Made by a program: the position numbers and the translations under genes. Positions 55,240 through 64,000 of a stretch of DNA of 64,000 nt are shown here, one piece after another. The notes under the pieces were generated by a model, which saw only the letters and a list, made by a program, of their open reading frames with translations, did not search any database and had not been told where the DNA came from. The stretch comes from Sweltsa coloradensis. Lineage: Eukaryota; Arthropoda; Insecta; Plecoptera; Chloroperlidae. The stretch spans positions 124,001 through 188,000 of the forward strand of contig JAMZAV010000777.1 of the NCBI GenBank assembly GCA_024449915.1. The letters run 5' to 3'. Each line of letters opens with the position of its first letter. Position 1 is the first letter of the stretch.

Positions 55240-58200
55240 GTAAGAAATACGCCTTGTTAGATAAATACAATATGTTGAGGTTTTCTCTATGGACGATGAC
55301 AGCAACTGCGAGATATCTTCAATCAATGGTTCGCCAATACAGATTAGGTTTGAACTTTACATCATTAATTTAATTCTACAACTCCATGACAAGAACTGAT
55401 TCATCAGCTATTATATAATTTATAAAAATAAAATTATACTTAGACACGAACCGATTGGCTCATCCGATAATAAACATTTAAATTTCATAATAACTTGATT
55501 TATACTCATGGTTGCTGTTATGATGGAAATATTGATGGGTCTGAAATGGCTGTCGTGTGTTACAATTAAGAATGGCATATGACAAAATGCAATTAGTTTA
55601 GAACGTTGTTGACCAAAATATTATAAGCACTACACGTGTACTAAAGTATCATTAAGTACTTTGAATGTATTACTTCTTCCTGTTCTAATAATATTCTCAT
55701 AACCATATTACCATCAGTATCACCGTTGAGTGACTAATATATCACTCAACGGTATCACCAGTACCATCATTGTGTAGGGCCTACAGTAGCGTAGCTTTAT
55801 TTATATTCTGCAAATCATCTAGGTTTAAGCAAAAAAATAAATACATCCATTAATCTTTTTTTCCGTTGAGCAAAGCGGACGCCCGTGATTATGTATTTTT
55901 TTCACTTCTACCTAGAGGTTACATAATCAACTGTGCGTACGTTCAGTGGCGGACGTGATCGTCCGCCGGACCAGAGTCATGAGAAATGATTCGAGTGGCC
56001 TTGAGATGTTTAGTCAAGGCCTCGAAGAGTAATAATAATTACTACCGGCTTGCTCCGTCTGTCTTTTGTGTGCAGTCCCGCTCGTAGGTGTTTGATGCTC
56101 GTTGAGCACAGTTTGTGAAGTTAATCCTCTTTTAAACGCTCAAATGGTTGCACGAGCTCACATAAGAAAACTATTTAACAGGAATATCCAACTTGTTTCT
56201 ACTATTATGTGCTTTCCAACGTAATAAGTAATTGTTTTTTACGTTTTGCAAATTCATTGGCACACACCAAACCCCTGCATTCGATTGTTACTAATTTATT
56301 ACGATTTGATCAAGTGCATTGTAATGTAATTTGCATGATGATACCGTACCGATGAGATAAAAGATAAGCAAATATAAATCATAAAGTACTGTTTAAACGT
56401 TTTGTGTGGTTTTATGTGGATAAGCACAATGTAAATAGAAAATGAAAGTCACGGAGATTACTTGATTTCGGGCATTGATTATCAATAATTTAAACAACTA
56501 TAAAATTATAGTGTGTCCAATAATATTATGATATCAACGTTGAACATCATTGTGTATACGACTGGACGAAGTTCGAAATCTAAATCAAATTAGCATGGAA
56601 ACGCTACGATTCGAGCCGAAAATGTGAAGTCGAACTCTTCGGACTACACCTTCATTTTTTCATCGATCAAGATTTTTTTTGTGCACTCTCAGAAAAGTGG
56701 TAATTATCGCTCAATGGCTTGTTTTTAGAATTTTGGTTCTCGTTTAGTAACAACATTCTTAAAAATCGACCACACATTGCAATTTTTAGAGACTTTGTGG
56801 ACCCACACGAGAAAATCTGTGACGTAAATGTAAAAAAGGCTATGCACGAGAAATAAGTATTAACTTTTCTATTGGGCGGTCGCTTCGCTTCGCTCATCCA
56901 ATTAATAATATGATACAAAATAGCTGTTTAACTATGAGCATGCAATGAAAACGTGGCAACGATGAACTTTATGTAGAGATTGAAATTGAATACAATTCAG
57001 ATCAAACACATCGTATTCCTCATTGTTCAGGAGACAACAAATTTGAAATTTGGGTTTTTCATAGTGATTCCACATGGACAAAATGTTTAATTTCCAGGCC
57101 CACCATGTTTACCAATAGTTGGCAGTGCTCCGTTCCTTACAAGCGACAACTTCCACTTCCTGATGGACAAGTGGCGGGAACAGTATGGGCCTGTGGTCGG
57201 CCTGGTCCTGGGTTCGACACCTGCGGTGGCCGTGGTTGAAGCGCGCGCAGTCCTGGAGGTTATCAAGGGGGAAGAGTTCCAGGGGAGGCCGGACAGTATT
57301 GCCGTGAGGGACAGGACCTATGGAGAGAGGCTAGGTGAGTAGACTACACTTTGCAACCTCTGCAGTGCTAGATAGGTTGAGTCCAGGGAGACCTGGCATG
57401 TTGCCTTGAGAGACAGGAACTATGGAGAGAGGCTAGGTGAGTAGACTACACTTTGCAACCTCTGCAGTGCTAGATAGGGTGAGTTTCAGGGGAGACCTGG
57501 CAGTGTTGCCTTGAGAGACAGGAACTATGGAGAGTCAGTTCTCAACAAATAGTCGATCTTGTTCATTTGTATGTGATGAACTTTGGTATTTTATTGAGAA
57601 AACAAGGTGATTCACATTTGATTTATTTTATTAAAACTAGTGTTAAAACGTTGGGTTCAATGAAACCTACACATTAAGGGCATTTATTTTCTTTTTAGGT
57701 GTATTTTTCTCGGAGGGTCCTTATTGGGTGGAACAACGTCGCTTCACTCTTCGTCATCTCAGAGACTTCGGTTTCGGAAAGAAGAGTATGGAAGGTTTGA
57801 TCGTTGAAGAAGCTGAGGAACTCCTCAAGGAGATTAAACAGGGCAGTCCCAAGAAGGTTCAGGTAGGCCGTCTGTGCGTTTGAGTGTGACACATAACACC
57901 ATAGAAAAGTTTTTAGTAAATCAAACAGTACAGTACCCACCCAAATTCAAACTGAAAGGTGTATGGTAAGAGTTTCGGTTAGCCTATGTTCTCTAGCAGA
58001 ACAATGGGTTTCTTTGATAATATTTTTGCACACATTCCAAGTGAACCCATATTATCCAACACTGGTTATGACCAGAACAATAATTTTAAAGCAATTTAGA
58101 TTTTTTTATCTTTCGTGATGCTCTTTACTTACTATTCAAAGAATTTTAGCGTCAAATGTATCGCAATTAGTGTGAAACACGCATACGACTTGTCTGATTG

Positions 58201-61200
58201 CAGGTCAGTATGTTGTTCGCCGTGTCTGTGATAAACGTGTTGTGGGCAATCATGTGCGGTGACCGCTACAAACGAGACGACACCGACTTCCAAATACTAC
58301 TCGAGAAGTTGAACTACCAGTTCCGGTCGGGTAACCCCTCCGGTGGTGGACTTATGAACTTGTTACCCTCTTTGAGGTACTTTATGCCAGTCTGGAAGAA
58401 GCAACAGGAAAACCAGAAGTATCTGCACGAGTTCATGAGAGTACGTGAAATTACTTTTCCCCATACCCTACCTCAGTATATTGTGTATATTGTGTATATT
58501 TTTATTTAAAAAAAGTCTGCATTTTAAATTTAAGGAATATAACAAACTCAGTCCTGCTGTAGTAAACAATAAACCAACATGATCATTTGTGGTTTTGAGT
58601 AGGTAACATTACATATTTTGCCAGTACCCTCCATTGAATCATATTCATTCGATAAGATCCTCCAAGTAATTAAGTACATTAATATTTACCTACAAAACGT
58701 CTGCCATTTAGATTTGGGAGCCAGCGGTTTAGCCGAGGTAGTTTAACCGGTTCCCACTCGAACTCCGAAGTTAAGCAAACTCGGGCGTGGTCAGGGGTAG
58801 AGTGAGTGACCGCTCTGCTCTGAAACTCACGTATATCGCTGGTTAGAGCAGATGGAGGGTTTTAGAGCTAGTGTAACGGCTTCGTACTCCTCGACGTCTG
58901 CTCGGCAGTCCGGGTTAGTGGAGGAACCTATATGACTGTCAAGGGTACACCATCCTTTCGGATGGGACGTTAAGGTGTTGGTCCCCTTGGTACTTTTCGA
59001 AAGGATTAGGCTACATGCCGGTACCGGGTTTCCCCTCCTCCCTTCTGTTCATATTTCATCCTCATCAATCACCACTCATCGTCTCGAATAGCCAAAGTGC
59101 ATTAATATGGCTATTGTTATCAGGGTAGGGTCAAAACCTTGGAAGTCCATGAAAGTTGGCTGAATGAAAGAGTACCTTGAATAAAACAGCAAAAAAATGT
59201 TTTTTTGGTCGGGACATAACCTCACTATCGGTTATTATAAATGTTGTTATTTTGACAATAGTGTAGCCAGTTACGCTAGTACAAAATTAAATTTTGTGAA
59301 TCGGTTTTCTGGATATAGTTTCTTAACACCTTTAGCTACAACTTCATGTATAAGGACAAATAGATTTCTGAAATAACAGTTGGTGTACGATTTTTTTTGC
59401 CAGACGATACAAAACTTTAAAAAAAACTCGTATTCGTACCGTTTGACATAATAAATCGTACACTAACTGTTATTTCAGAAATCTATTTGTCCTCTTAGTT
59501 GAAGTTGTAGCTAAAGACGTTAAGAAACTATATCCAGAAAACCGATTCACAAAATTTAATTTTGCGCTAGCGTAATTACTGGCTACACTAGTTATGCCCC
59601 CCCCCCCCCCCCAAAAAAAAGGAAATCTGTTTAAAGTAAGGCCCTCTTTCATTCAAAAAATTTTTCAGCAATGTTTCTTCAACTATCAAAGGTGGTACAA
59701 TAGCCTTTAGCAATATCCAATCAATCAATCAATTAGATTTGGAATAAAAACCAGCTCTGCACTGTAATCGTGCTGAGTAAAACTAACCACGGTATCATTT
59801 GACTTGCAGAAAGCTATCCGAGAACATGAGCGGACATTTAATGAAGAGAATCCCCGAGACTTCATAGACGTTTATATTCGAGAGATGCATCGCGCTGAAG
59901 CCGGCTCAACATTCACGGGTATTTATAAACCTTCCTTGTGTATATATAGTTATATGCTCAATTTGAGGCTATTTCAGAGCACTCTTACCGATATTTTGAA
60001 AGCCAAGGGAAAATGATTGAAAGTTAGTTGAATGAAAGAGGAATTTGAATAATAAATGGATTTATTTTTAATTTTTTGACTCAACAAATTAACTCTCCAC
60101 TACATTATATGCAAATTTCGAGTCAATAACAAAAGTAAAGTTCTAGGTGCAATACATAATTTTGAGCTACAACTTTTTTTATTGTTTATACACACCTTTG
60201 TCTCCAACACGAGTATAAGGGAAAATAATTTTCTAAAATAATGTTCGATGTGCAATTTCTCTGTCGCATGGTACAAATACGAGTTTTGAATCGGTGGACG
60301 AAAAAAATCGCCAAAAAAGAGCTATTGTGTCCATTTTTCCATTTGTTTTTAATAAAGTTCCTCTTTCATTCAACCAATTTTCAACTATTTTCCTTTGAAT
60401 TTCAAAATATCAGTAGGAGTGCTATGGAATAGCCTTAACCGGGGATTGAACCCGGGACTCGTAATTAAAGAGTGTATACATCTGTATGGGAAGTTGCGAG
60501 GTAACGTTACTCCACATTGCCTTTTTAATCCTGCTTATATCTTGAGGATTACACGATTACCCGATTTTATTCACTAAATTAACTAATATCATTTCAAAAG
60601 AAGGACAATCAACCCGATATTGATGATATTGAGGGTATGCTCCAGAGTTCCATGAGTATACCTCTGCTCTCTGCTCCTCTTTACACTACTTTCCCTCCCA
60701 TCGCCATTCTTCGCATACGTCCAAGTAAAACAAAATTTCCAATATATTTTGCTAAAGAAATCATTCCAAAAATAAATAAATAACAACTTGATTATAATCA
60801 CCAATATAGTAGCATTAGGTAAAATATGCATTGGGCAGTTAAAACTGTAATAATTGCATAGATACACGTTTATCGAGGATATTGCATCTTTGTTAGGGGA
60901 AGGATGTGTCTCATTCCACGTTCTTTACACGTTAATTTTATAAAAATAAAAAAGTCAAAGTCAAAAACAAATAAAAGTACGGTGTTGCTCGTTGGTCCAG
61001 CGGTCCCCTGCGGTACCATCCCTGCTTCCAATGCAGGAGGTCCTAGGAATTCCGGCACAGGCACAAGATTTTTACTTCTGATATATGAATTTAATTTCTC
61101 AAATTCATATCCGGCTGAGATAGTCTTTTAATTTCTGGAATGATTTCTATATAGGCTTATAAGAATTTAAGTACACAAGTATTTGACTTTGGGATTGTGA

Positions 61201-63062
61201 TAAAATTACCTGTAACTTTTGGAGCCGTCCTAGCAACGAGGCACATCATAAATTCTTAAGTTTTTCCGAATTAGACGTTGATTGTAGCCGCCCAGTGCCC
61301 GCAGGTGAAATCGTGTCCTTGTTTGGTCGGTGTTTCCTATGTAAAATACCGGTCTCTACTTGGCCATTGTTTGCTCATCGATGGAGTCGGTGCCGACAGG
61401 GTTGGCTTAGTCTGCTTTAAATCGAAGTCCTCCACTGAAAAACAGTTAGGTGTGACTGAATGGGTATGAGATCTTATACCTACTTCAAGAGAAGTATTTT
61501 TGTTTCCATAGTAAATTCTTCAACCCTTCGACTAAAAGTCTAGTCATGAGTTTTACAATATTCATTTGTATTTAGTTGTAGCACAAAGTTTGCATTAGGC
61601 CTATATTTCATTTATATTGTATTTTAGTATTTTAGTACCCTTAGCATATTGTCATGTCAATGGTATAAAATAAATCCAAAACTTTCTTCCAGAGAAAAGT
61701 TTGATCTCGATCTGCATGGACCTGTTCGCCGCTGGAGCGGAGTCTGTCAGCAACAGCCTGGGTTTCTGTATCATGCACATGGTTCGACACCCGGATATAC
61801 AGAAGAAAGTTCAACAAGAAATAGACGATGTCGTCGGTAAAAGCAGAAGACCTTCTCTTGACGACAAACCAAAGTAAATCAGGATGTTTACTATCTGTTT
61901 TATTTATTACAAGCCCACTCTTGACATTTGACTTATTTAGTTCTTGCCACACGAATGGTTTTTAACCCGGTTAGACAAACCTGATGCAATTTCTAAAGCA
62001 TCCTATAACTACACATAATATATTACACCTCCAATCTGTTCTGTCCTATAAAGATTCCACATTCTTCTGCTCGTTTGCCAAGTATCTAATTTTCTTCCGA
62101 TTTAAACACGAGACACGATTGTGGGAGGATAGAAAGAAGTGGAAAAATTTGGTTGTAAAACCCAAGCTGACCCTGCCAGAAGTAGGAAGCGGCGATGGAT
62201 AATGATGCTGAATATTCTGCCATAAATATCGAACCCCACCAGATTTAAAGGGGATTTACCCGAATCCAATGACCCAAAAAATACATAAGTATATAGGAAA
62301 AATGTCATCTATATTGTTGTTCTGCTGTAGCCTGGTGTATACTGAAGCTACTATCCTCGAGGTCATGCGAGTGAACACAATTGCGCCTTCGAATGTACCG
62401 AGACGAGCGACCCGGGACACAACGATCAGAGGGTACAACATACCTAAGGTAGGCCAATAATTAACTTAAAAAACTTCTTGGACAGAACGATCTTGCACAA
62501 AATGCTTTTGAAAACTTATAATTTGCGATTTTATTAATTCAGCCTCTTACTCTTATGTGTATGTATATTATTTGTTTAGTATAACAATGTGTTGCAATGT
62601 TATTGTATTGCTATAGTAAAACATGCCTATTCTCCTCCTACGGTACCTATTGTATGGGATGTAGGACATTATCTCATTTGAAGTGATTCCACGCTAAGGT
62701 CAAGGACTAAAAGGGCGTGCATTATATCTCTCCCCCAGGACACAATGATCCTCACCAGTCTGTGGAGCTGCACCCAAGACGCGGAACACTGGGGAGACCC
62801 GGAGAACTTCCGACCAGAGCGTTTCATAGGCGCCGACGGTCGCATCGTCAGGGACGAGTTCATGGCCGTGTTCGGCGCCGGACGACGCGTGTGCCTGGGT
62901 GAACCCCTCGCCAGGAACGTTCTGTTCCTCTTTTTCGTGATGATCATGCAAGACTTGACCTTCAAACTACCCCCGGGGGACGAACTTCCGTCGACCATCC
63001 CCCTGTCAGGCTTCACCGTCGCGCCGCAACCCTTCGAGGTGATCGCAGAAGAGAGAGAATAA
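55155..63062 (+). CDS. Cytochrome P450, CYP2 clan, complete in 8 coding exons
   Basis: A heme-thiolate monooxygenase, probably of the endoplasmic reticulum. The spliced frame is 1,455 nt (484 residues), normal for the family, and all junctions keep phase. Residues 2-18 form a hydrophobic membrane anchor, followed by TKRPKNFPPGPPCLPIVG, the proline-rich hinge. The C-helix is WVEQRRFTLRHLRDFGFG (from Trp117), the I-helix DLFAAGAES (from 287), the K-helix EVMR (348-351), then FRPERF (401-406) and the heme loop FGAGRRVCLG with Cys429 as thiolate ligand. The C-helix pattern is common in insect CYP303/304/305/15-type enzymes; the exact family, and so the substrate, cannot be assigned from motifs. 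The I-helix has Ser where Thr is most common. AATAAA lies 51 bp after the stop. A 5' noncoding exon likely ends at 54098. Confidence 0.92.
55240..57097. other. P450 intron 1
   Basis: A diverged end of the Helentron-like family, TCGCTTCGCTTCGCTCATCCAA, lies at about 56880-56901, with an uncertain left edge near 56600. A GTTGAGTGA..TCACTCAAC hairpin lies at 55724-55750. No other exon was recognised. Confidence 0.45.
57098..57334 (+). CDS. P450 exon 2
   Basis: The acceptor TAATTTCCAG completes G|GC. It encodes GPPCLPIVGS, WREQYGPVVGLVLGSTPAV and FQGRPDSIAVRD, typical of the N-terminal P450 fold. The donor CTAG|GTGAGT leaves one base. Its last ~55 bp are repeated twice in the intron that follows. 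Confidence 0.93.
57279..57535 (+). repeat. ~104-bp tandem repeat carrying the exon 2 donor
   Basis: Copies start at about 57279, 57383 and 57487 with CAGGGGAG(A/G)CC. Each holds GAGAGACAGGAACTATGGAG (exon 2 end, with changes), and the first two also GGCTAGGTGAGTAGACTACAC and CTCTGCAGTGCTAGATAGG. The third stops after GGAGAG. So the exon 3' end, its donor and the start of the intron were duplicated together. Confidence 0.9.
57699..57862 (+). CDS. P450 exon 3: C-helix
   Basis: The acceptor TCTTTTTAG joins G|GT. It encodes VFFSEGPYWVEQRRFTLRHL, RDFGFGKKSME and EEAEELLKEI, the C-helix with the WxxxR heme-propionate motif. The donor is CAG|GTAGGC, phase 0. Confidence 0.95.
58204..58440 (+). CDS. 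P450 exon 4
   Basis: The acceptor TGATTGCAG opens in phase 0. It encodes VSMLFAVSVINVLWAIMCGD, then RYKRDDTDFQILLEKL and LMNLLPSLRYFMPVWKK, the region of helices E to G. The donor is AGA|GTACGT, phase 0. Confidence 0.92.
58718..59732 (+). mobile_element. 5S-rRNA-derived SINE split by a MITE
   Basis: The head CACTCGAACTCCGAAGTTAA, GCAAACTCGGGCGTGGTCAG matches the internal promoter region of 5S rRNA. The body has CATCCTTTCGGATGGGACGT and TACTTTTCGAAAGGATTAGG, like SINE3-type tails. The tail TCTCGAATAGCC..GTGCATTAATAT is cut at 59108, resumes at 59706 and ends in (AATC)n. The direct repeat TTAGATTTGG flanks the whole (58708-58717 and 59733-59742). It lies in P450 intron 4. Confidence 0.85.
59109..59705. 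mobile_element. MITE nested in the 5S SINE
   Basis: It starts GGCTATTG and ends CAATAGCC, with TGAATGAAAGAG and CTCTTTCATTCA further in. The centre is a second, stronger palindrome at about 59262-59597 (TAGTGTAGCCAGT..ACTGGCTACACTA), rich in matching TTTCAGAAATCTATTTGTCC. A poly(C) run lies at about 59587-59602. Relatives: 59967-60434 and the fragment at 54560. Confidence 0.75.
59810..59918 (+). CDS. P450 exon 5
   Basis: The acceptor TTGACTTGCAG opens KAIREHERTFNEENPRDFID in phase 0 and continues VYIREMHRA, a typical CYP2-clan helix G'-H segment (PRDFID). The donor ACGG|GTATTT leaves one base. It lies only 68 bp after the SINE. Confidence 0.9.
59967..60434. mobile_element. MITE in P450 intron 5
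   Basis: GGCTATTTCAGAGCACTCTT then ACCGATATTTTGAAAGCCAA is the inverse of the right end (CAAAATATCAGTAGGAGTGC, TATGGAATAGCC), and GTTGAATGAAAGAG continues the arms to ~75 bp. 468 bp long. No protein frame. Confidence 0.78.
60985..61478 (+). mobile_element. tRNA-derived SINE in P450 intron 5
   Basis: The head TGCTCGTTGGTCCAGCGGT, the arm CCTGCTTCCAATGCAGG, the middle CTTTTGGAGCCGTCCTAGCA and the 3' blocks (TACTTGGCCATTGTTTGCTC, GTGACTGAATGGGTA) follow the order of the copy at 31373. It is more diverged and lacks the (TTTA)n tail. Confidence 0.72.
61693..61873 (+). CDS. P450 exon 6: I-helix
   Basis: The acceptor TTTCTTCCAG joins G|AG (Glu). It encodes SLISICMDLFAAGAESVSNS, the I-helix oxygen-activation motif AGAES, then MHMVRHPDIQKKVQQEIDDV. 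The donor CCAAA|GTAAAT leaves two bases. Confidence 0.94.
62331..62448 (+). CDS. P450 exon 7: K-helix
   Basis: The acceptor TTCTGCTGTAG joins AA|C (Asn). It encodes LVYTEATILEVMRVNTIAPS with the ExxR motif, then NVPRRATRDTTIRGYNIPK. The donor is AAG|GTAGGC, phase 0. Confidence 0.94.
62739..63062 (+). CDS. P450 exon 8: heme-binding region and C-terminus
   Basis: The acceptor TCTCCCCCAG opens DTMILTSLWSCTQDAEHWGD in phase 0. It includes PENFRPERF and FGAGRRVCLGEPLARN with the heme-ligand Cys, then GFTVAPQPFEVI, and ends at TAA (63060-63062). Confidence 0.97.
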   Translation, partial: DTMILTSLWSCTQDAEHWGDPENFRPERFIGADGRIVRDEFMAVFGAGRRVCLGEPLARNVLFLFFVMIMQDLTFKLPPGDELPSTIPLSGFTVAPQPFEVIAEERE

Positions 63063-63112
63063 AAAGAATGACCACGATAAATAATAATATTATCTGATTC
63101 GTTCATATAATC

Positions 63113-63118
63113 AATAAA
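63113..63118 (+). terminator. Poly(A) signal of the P450 gene
   Basis: AATAAA, 51 bp after the stop codon; the next strong feature is a MITE at 63168. Confidence 0.6.
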
Positions 63119-63167
63119 ACTGATTCACCTAAAATGTTTGTTTTTCTACAGCTTCTTATGAAAGCGT

Positions 63168-63792
63168 TTAAAGGGGTATTCACCCGCTAAACTCAAAAAA
63201 TATATTTCATTCAGGCTAGCTAGTTATGTCCACTATGACCCCTCAAAAAATGTCAAAGTTGGTATTTTTCGAGCTAGGTCCCATCGGTAAAAATCTCCCA
63301 TAAGAAATAACATGGGGACGATCTTTATGTCCAGTGACCATGGAGGATTTTGATCCAAAAAAATATTGGCCATTATTGACATACTCGACAGTTTTTCTGT
63401 AAGTCCTCTTTATTTTGTTTTGTAATTTGGGCTAGTGGTTCGGTCAAAATATGCTGATTATCAAGAAGGGGTGTGATTTTGGAATGCATATTTTATTTTT
63501 GAGTGTTTTGAGTGTATATTTGTGTACAGCTTCAAAACACGATGTTATAAAGGGCCATTTTAGATTGGTACAATGCTCTAGTATCTATGTGGATCAAAAG
63601 CTGAGCATATTAAAGCCAATTTTAGAAATTTCCCAAAAAGCCCATTTTCGCAAATTTCTGGATCAAACAAAATGAAAAATTCGTGTAAAATCACAGTTAC
63701 AAGAAATGTTTTTTAACGGTCATTTTAGTGTAGTATTATGCTATAGAAATGTGGTAAAAAATATTTTTTGTGGCACATAATAGCCCCTTTAA
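63168..63792 (+). mobile_element. TTAA-type MITE, copy 3
   Basis: It starts TTAAAGGGGTATTCACCCGC and ends TAATAGCCCCTTTAA. It is collinear with copy 2 (38341) and inverted relative to copy 1 (20662). The frame at 63451-63675 has a counterpart at 38572-38814 in copy 2 (both contain ISKHDVIK-like residues), so a relic reading frame is possible but shows no known domain. Confidence 0.78.
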
Positions 63793-64000
63793 CAACAGAA
63801 ATACGTTATCACAAATACTATCTTTATTTCATAATGTGTTTCACTTTACATACAATACAAATGCTATTAGTTTTAATTTGTACAAACTTAAATATTTTTA
63901 AAATATAACTGAAGTACCAATTCCCATTAGGCATCACTTTTCTGCCTGTTCATCTGCGAGTGTGTCATGTCTCACTCTCACATTAAAAACCAAACACGAC
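63793..64000. other. Right edge, nothing recognised
   Basis: AT-rich sequence after the MITE, with no coding frame or repeat seen before the window ends. Confidence 0.4.

Noticed and set aside
58718..58830. 5S rRNA gene
   Set aside because: The 5S-like segment is diverged, continues into a SINE body and tail, and is flanked by a target-site duplication.
62669..63106. 145-codon minus-strand frame over the last P450 exon
   Set aside because: It is an antisense shadow of exon 8, whose + frame carries the heme-binding motif and stop.
1..64000. CRISPR arrays, operons or bacterial signals
   Set aside because: Spliced genes, SINEs and class III myosin identify animal nuclear DNA. The tandem arrays lack unique spacers.

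Overview
The window looks like nuclear DNA of an AT-rich invertebrate, most likely an arthropod and plausibly an insect. It has split genes with GT-AG introns of 0.1 to 5 kb, GC-richer exons in AT-rich surroundings, a tRNA-derived SINE, a 5S-rRNA-derived SINE, a LINE relic and many small DNA transposons. The phylum is an inference: the P450 carries the C-helix signature common in insect CYP303/304/305/15-type enzymes, but no marker settles it.

Two protein-coding genes are well supported, both on the + strand. (1) A class III unconventional myosin, 19 coding exons from 14759 to 42624. The visible exons encode the linker before the motor, a complete motor (P-loop, switch I, switch II, converter), four IQ motifs and a basic tail ending in a stop. 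The N-terminal kinase domain typical of class III myosins was not found in the 14.7 kb upstream. All exon junctions keep frame except one: exon 10 runs into a stop just before its donor and is out of phase with exon 11, in the loop-2 region. (2) A microsomal cytochrome P450 of the CYP2 clan, 8 coding exons from 55155 to 63062, 484 residues, complete from membrane anchor to stop, with a probable 5' noncoding exon ending at 54098 and a poly(A) signal at 63113.

Layout: 1-14.7 kb holds a LINE relic, a duplicated block, rolling-circle-like repeats, a GC-rich island with open frames on both strands (9.7-10.1 kb) and a 1.27-kb foldback. 14.7-43.9 kb is the myosin gene, whose introns carry hAT, TTAA-type, SINE, LTR and other elements. 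44-53 kb is almost all repeats: rolling-circle elements, a second foldback and a ~300-bp satellite array split by a retroposon. 53.9-63.1 kb is the P450 gene, with a MITE nested in a 5S SINE in one intron. 63.2-63.8 kb is a third copy of the TTAA-type MITE.

The most notable observations are: a ~41-bp tandem array that copies the acceptor and first codons of the exon leading to the myosin P-loop, two upstream copies being in frame and open; a ~104-bp tandem repeat that copies the donor of P450 exon 2 into its intron; the frame break at myosin loop 2; and a repeat family whose ends (asymmetric inverted repeats, a hairpin, then CTAG) look like non-autonomous Helentron elements. The two genes show no sign of working together.
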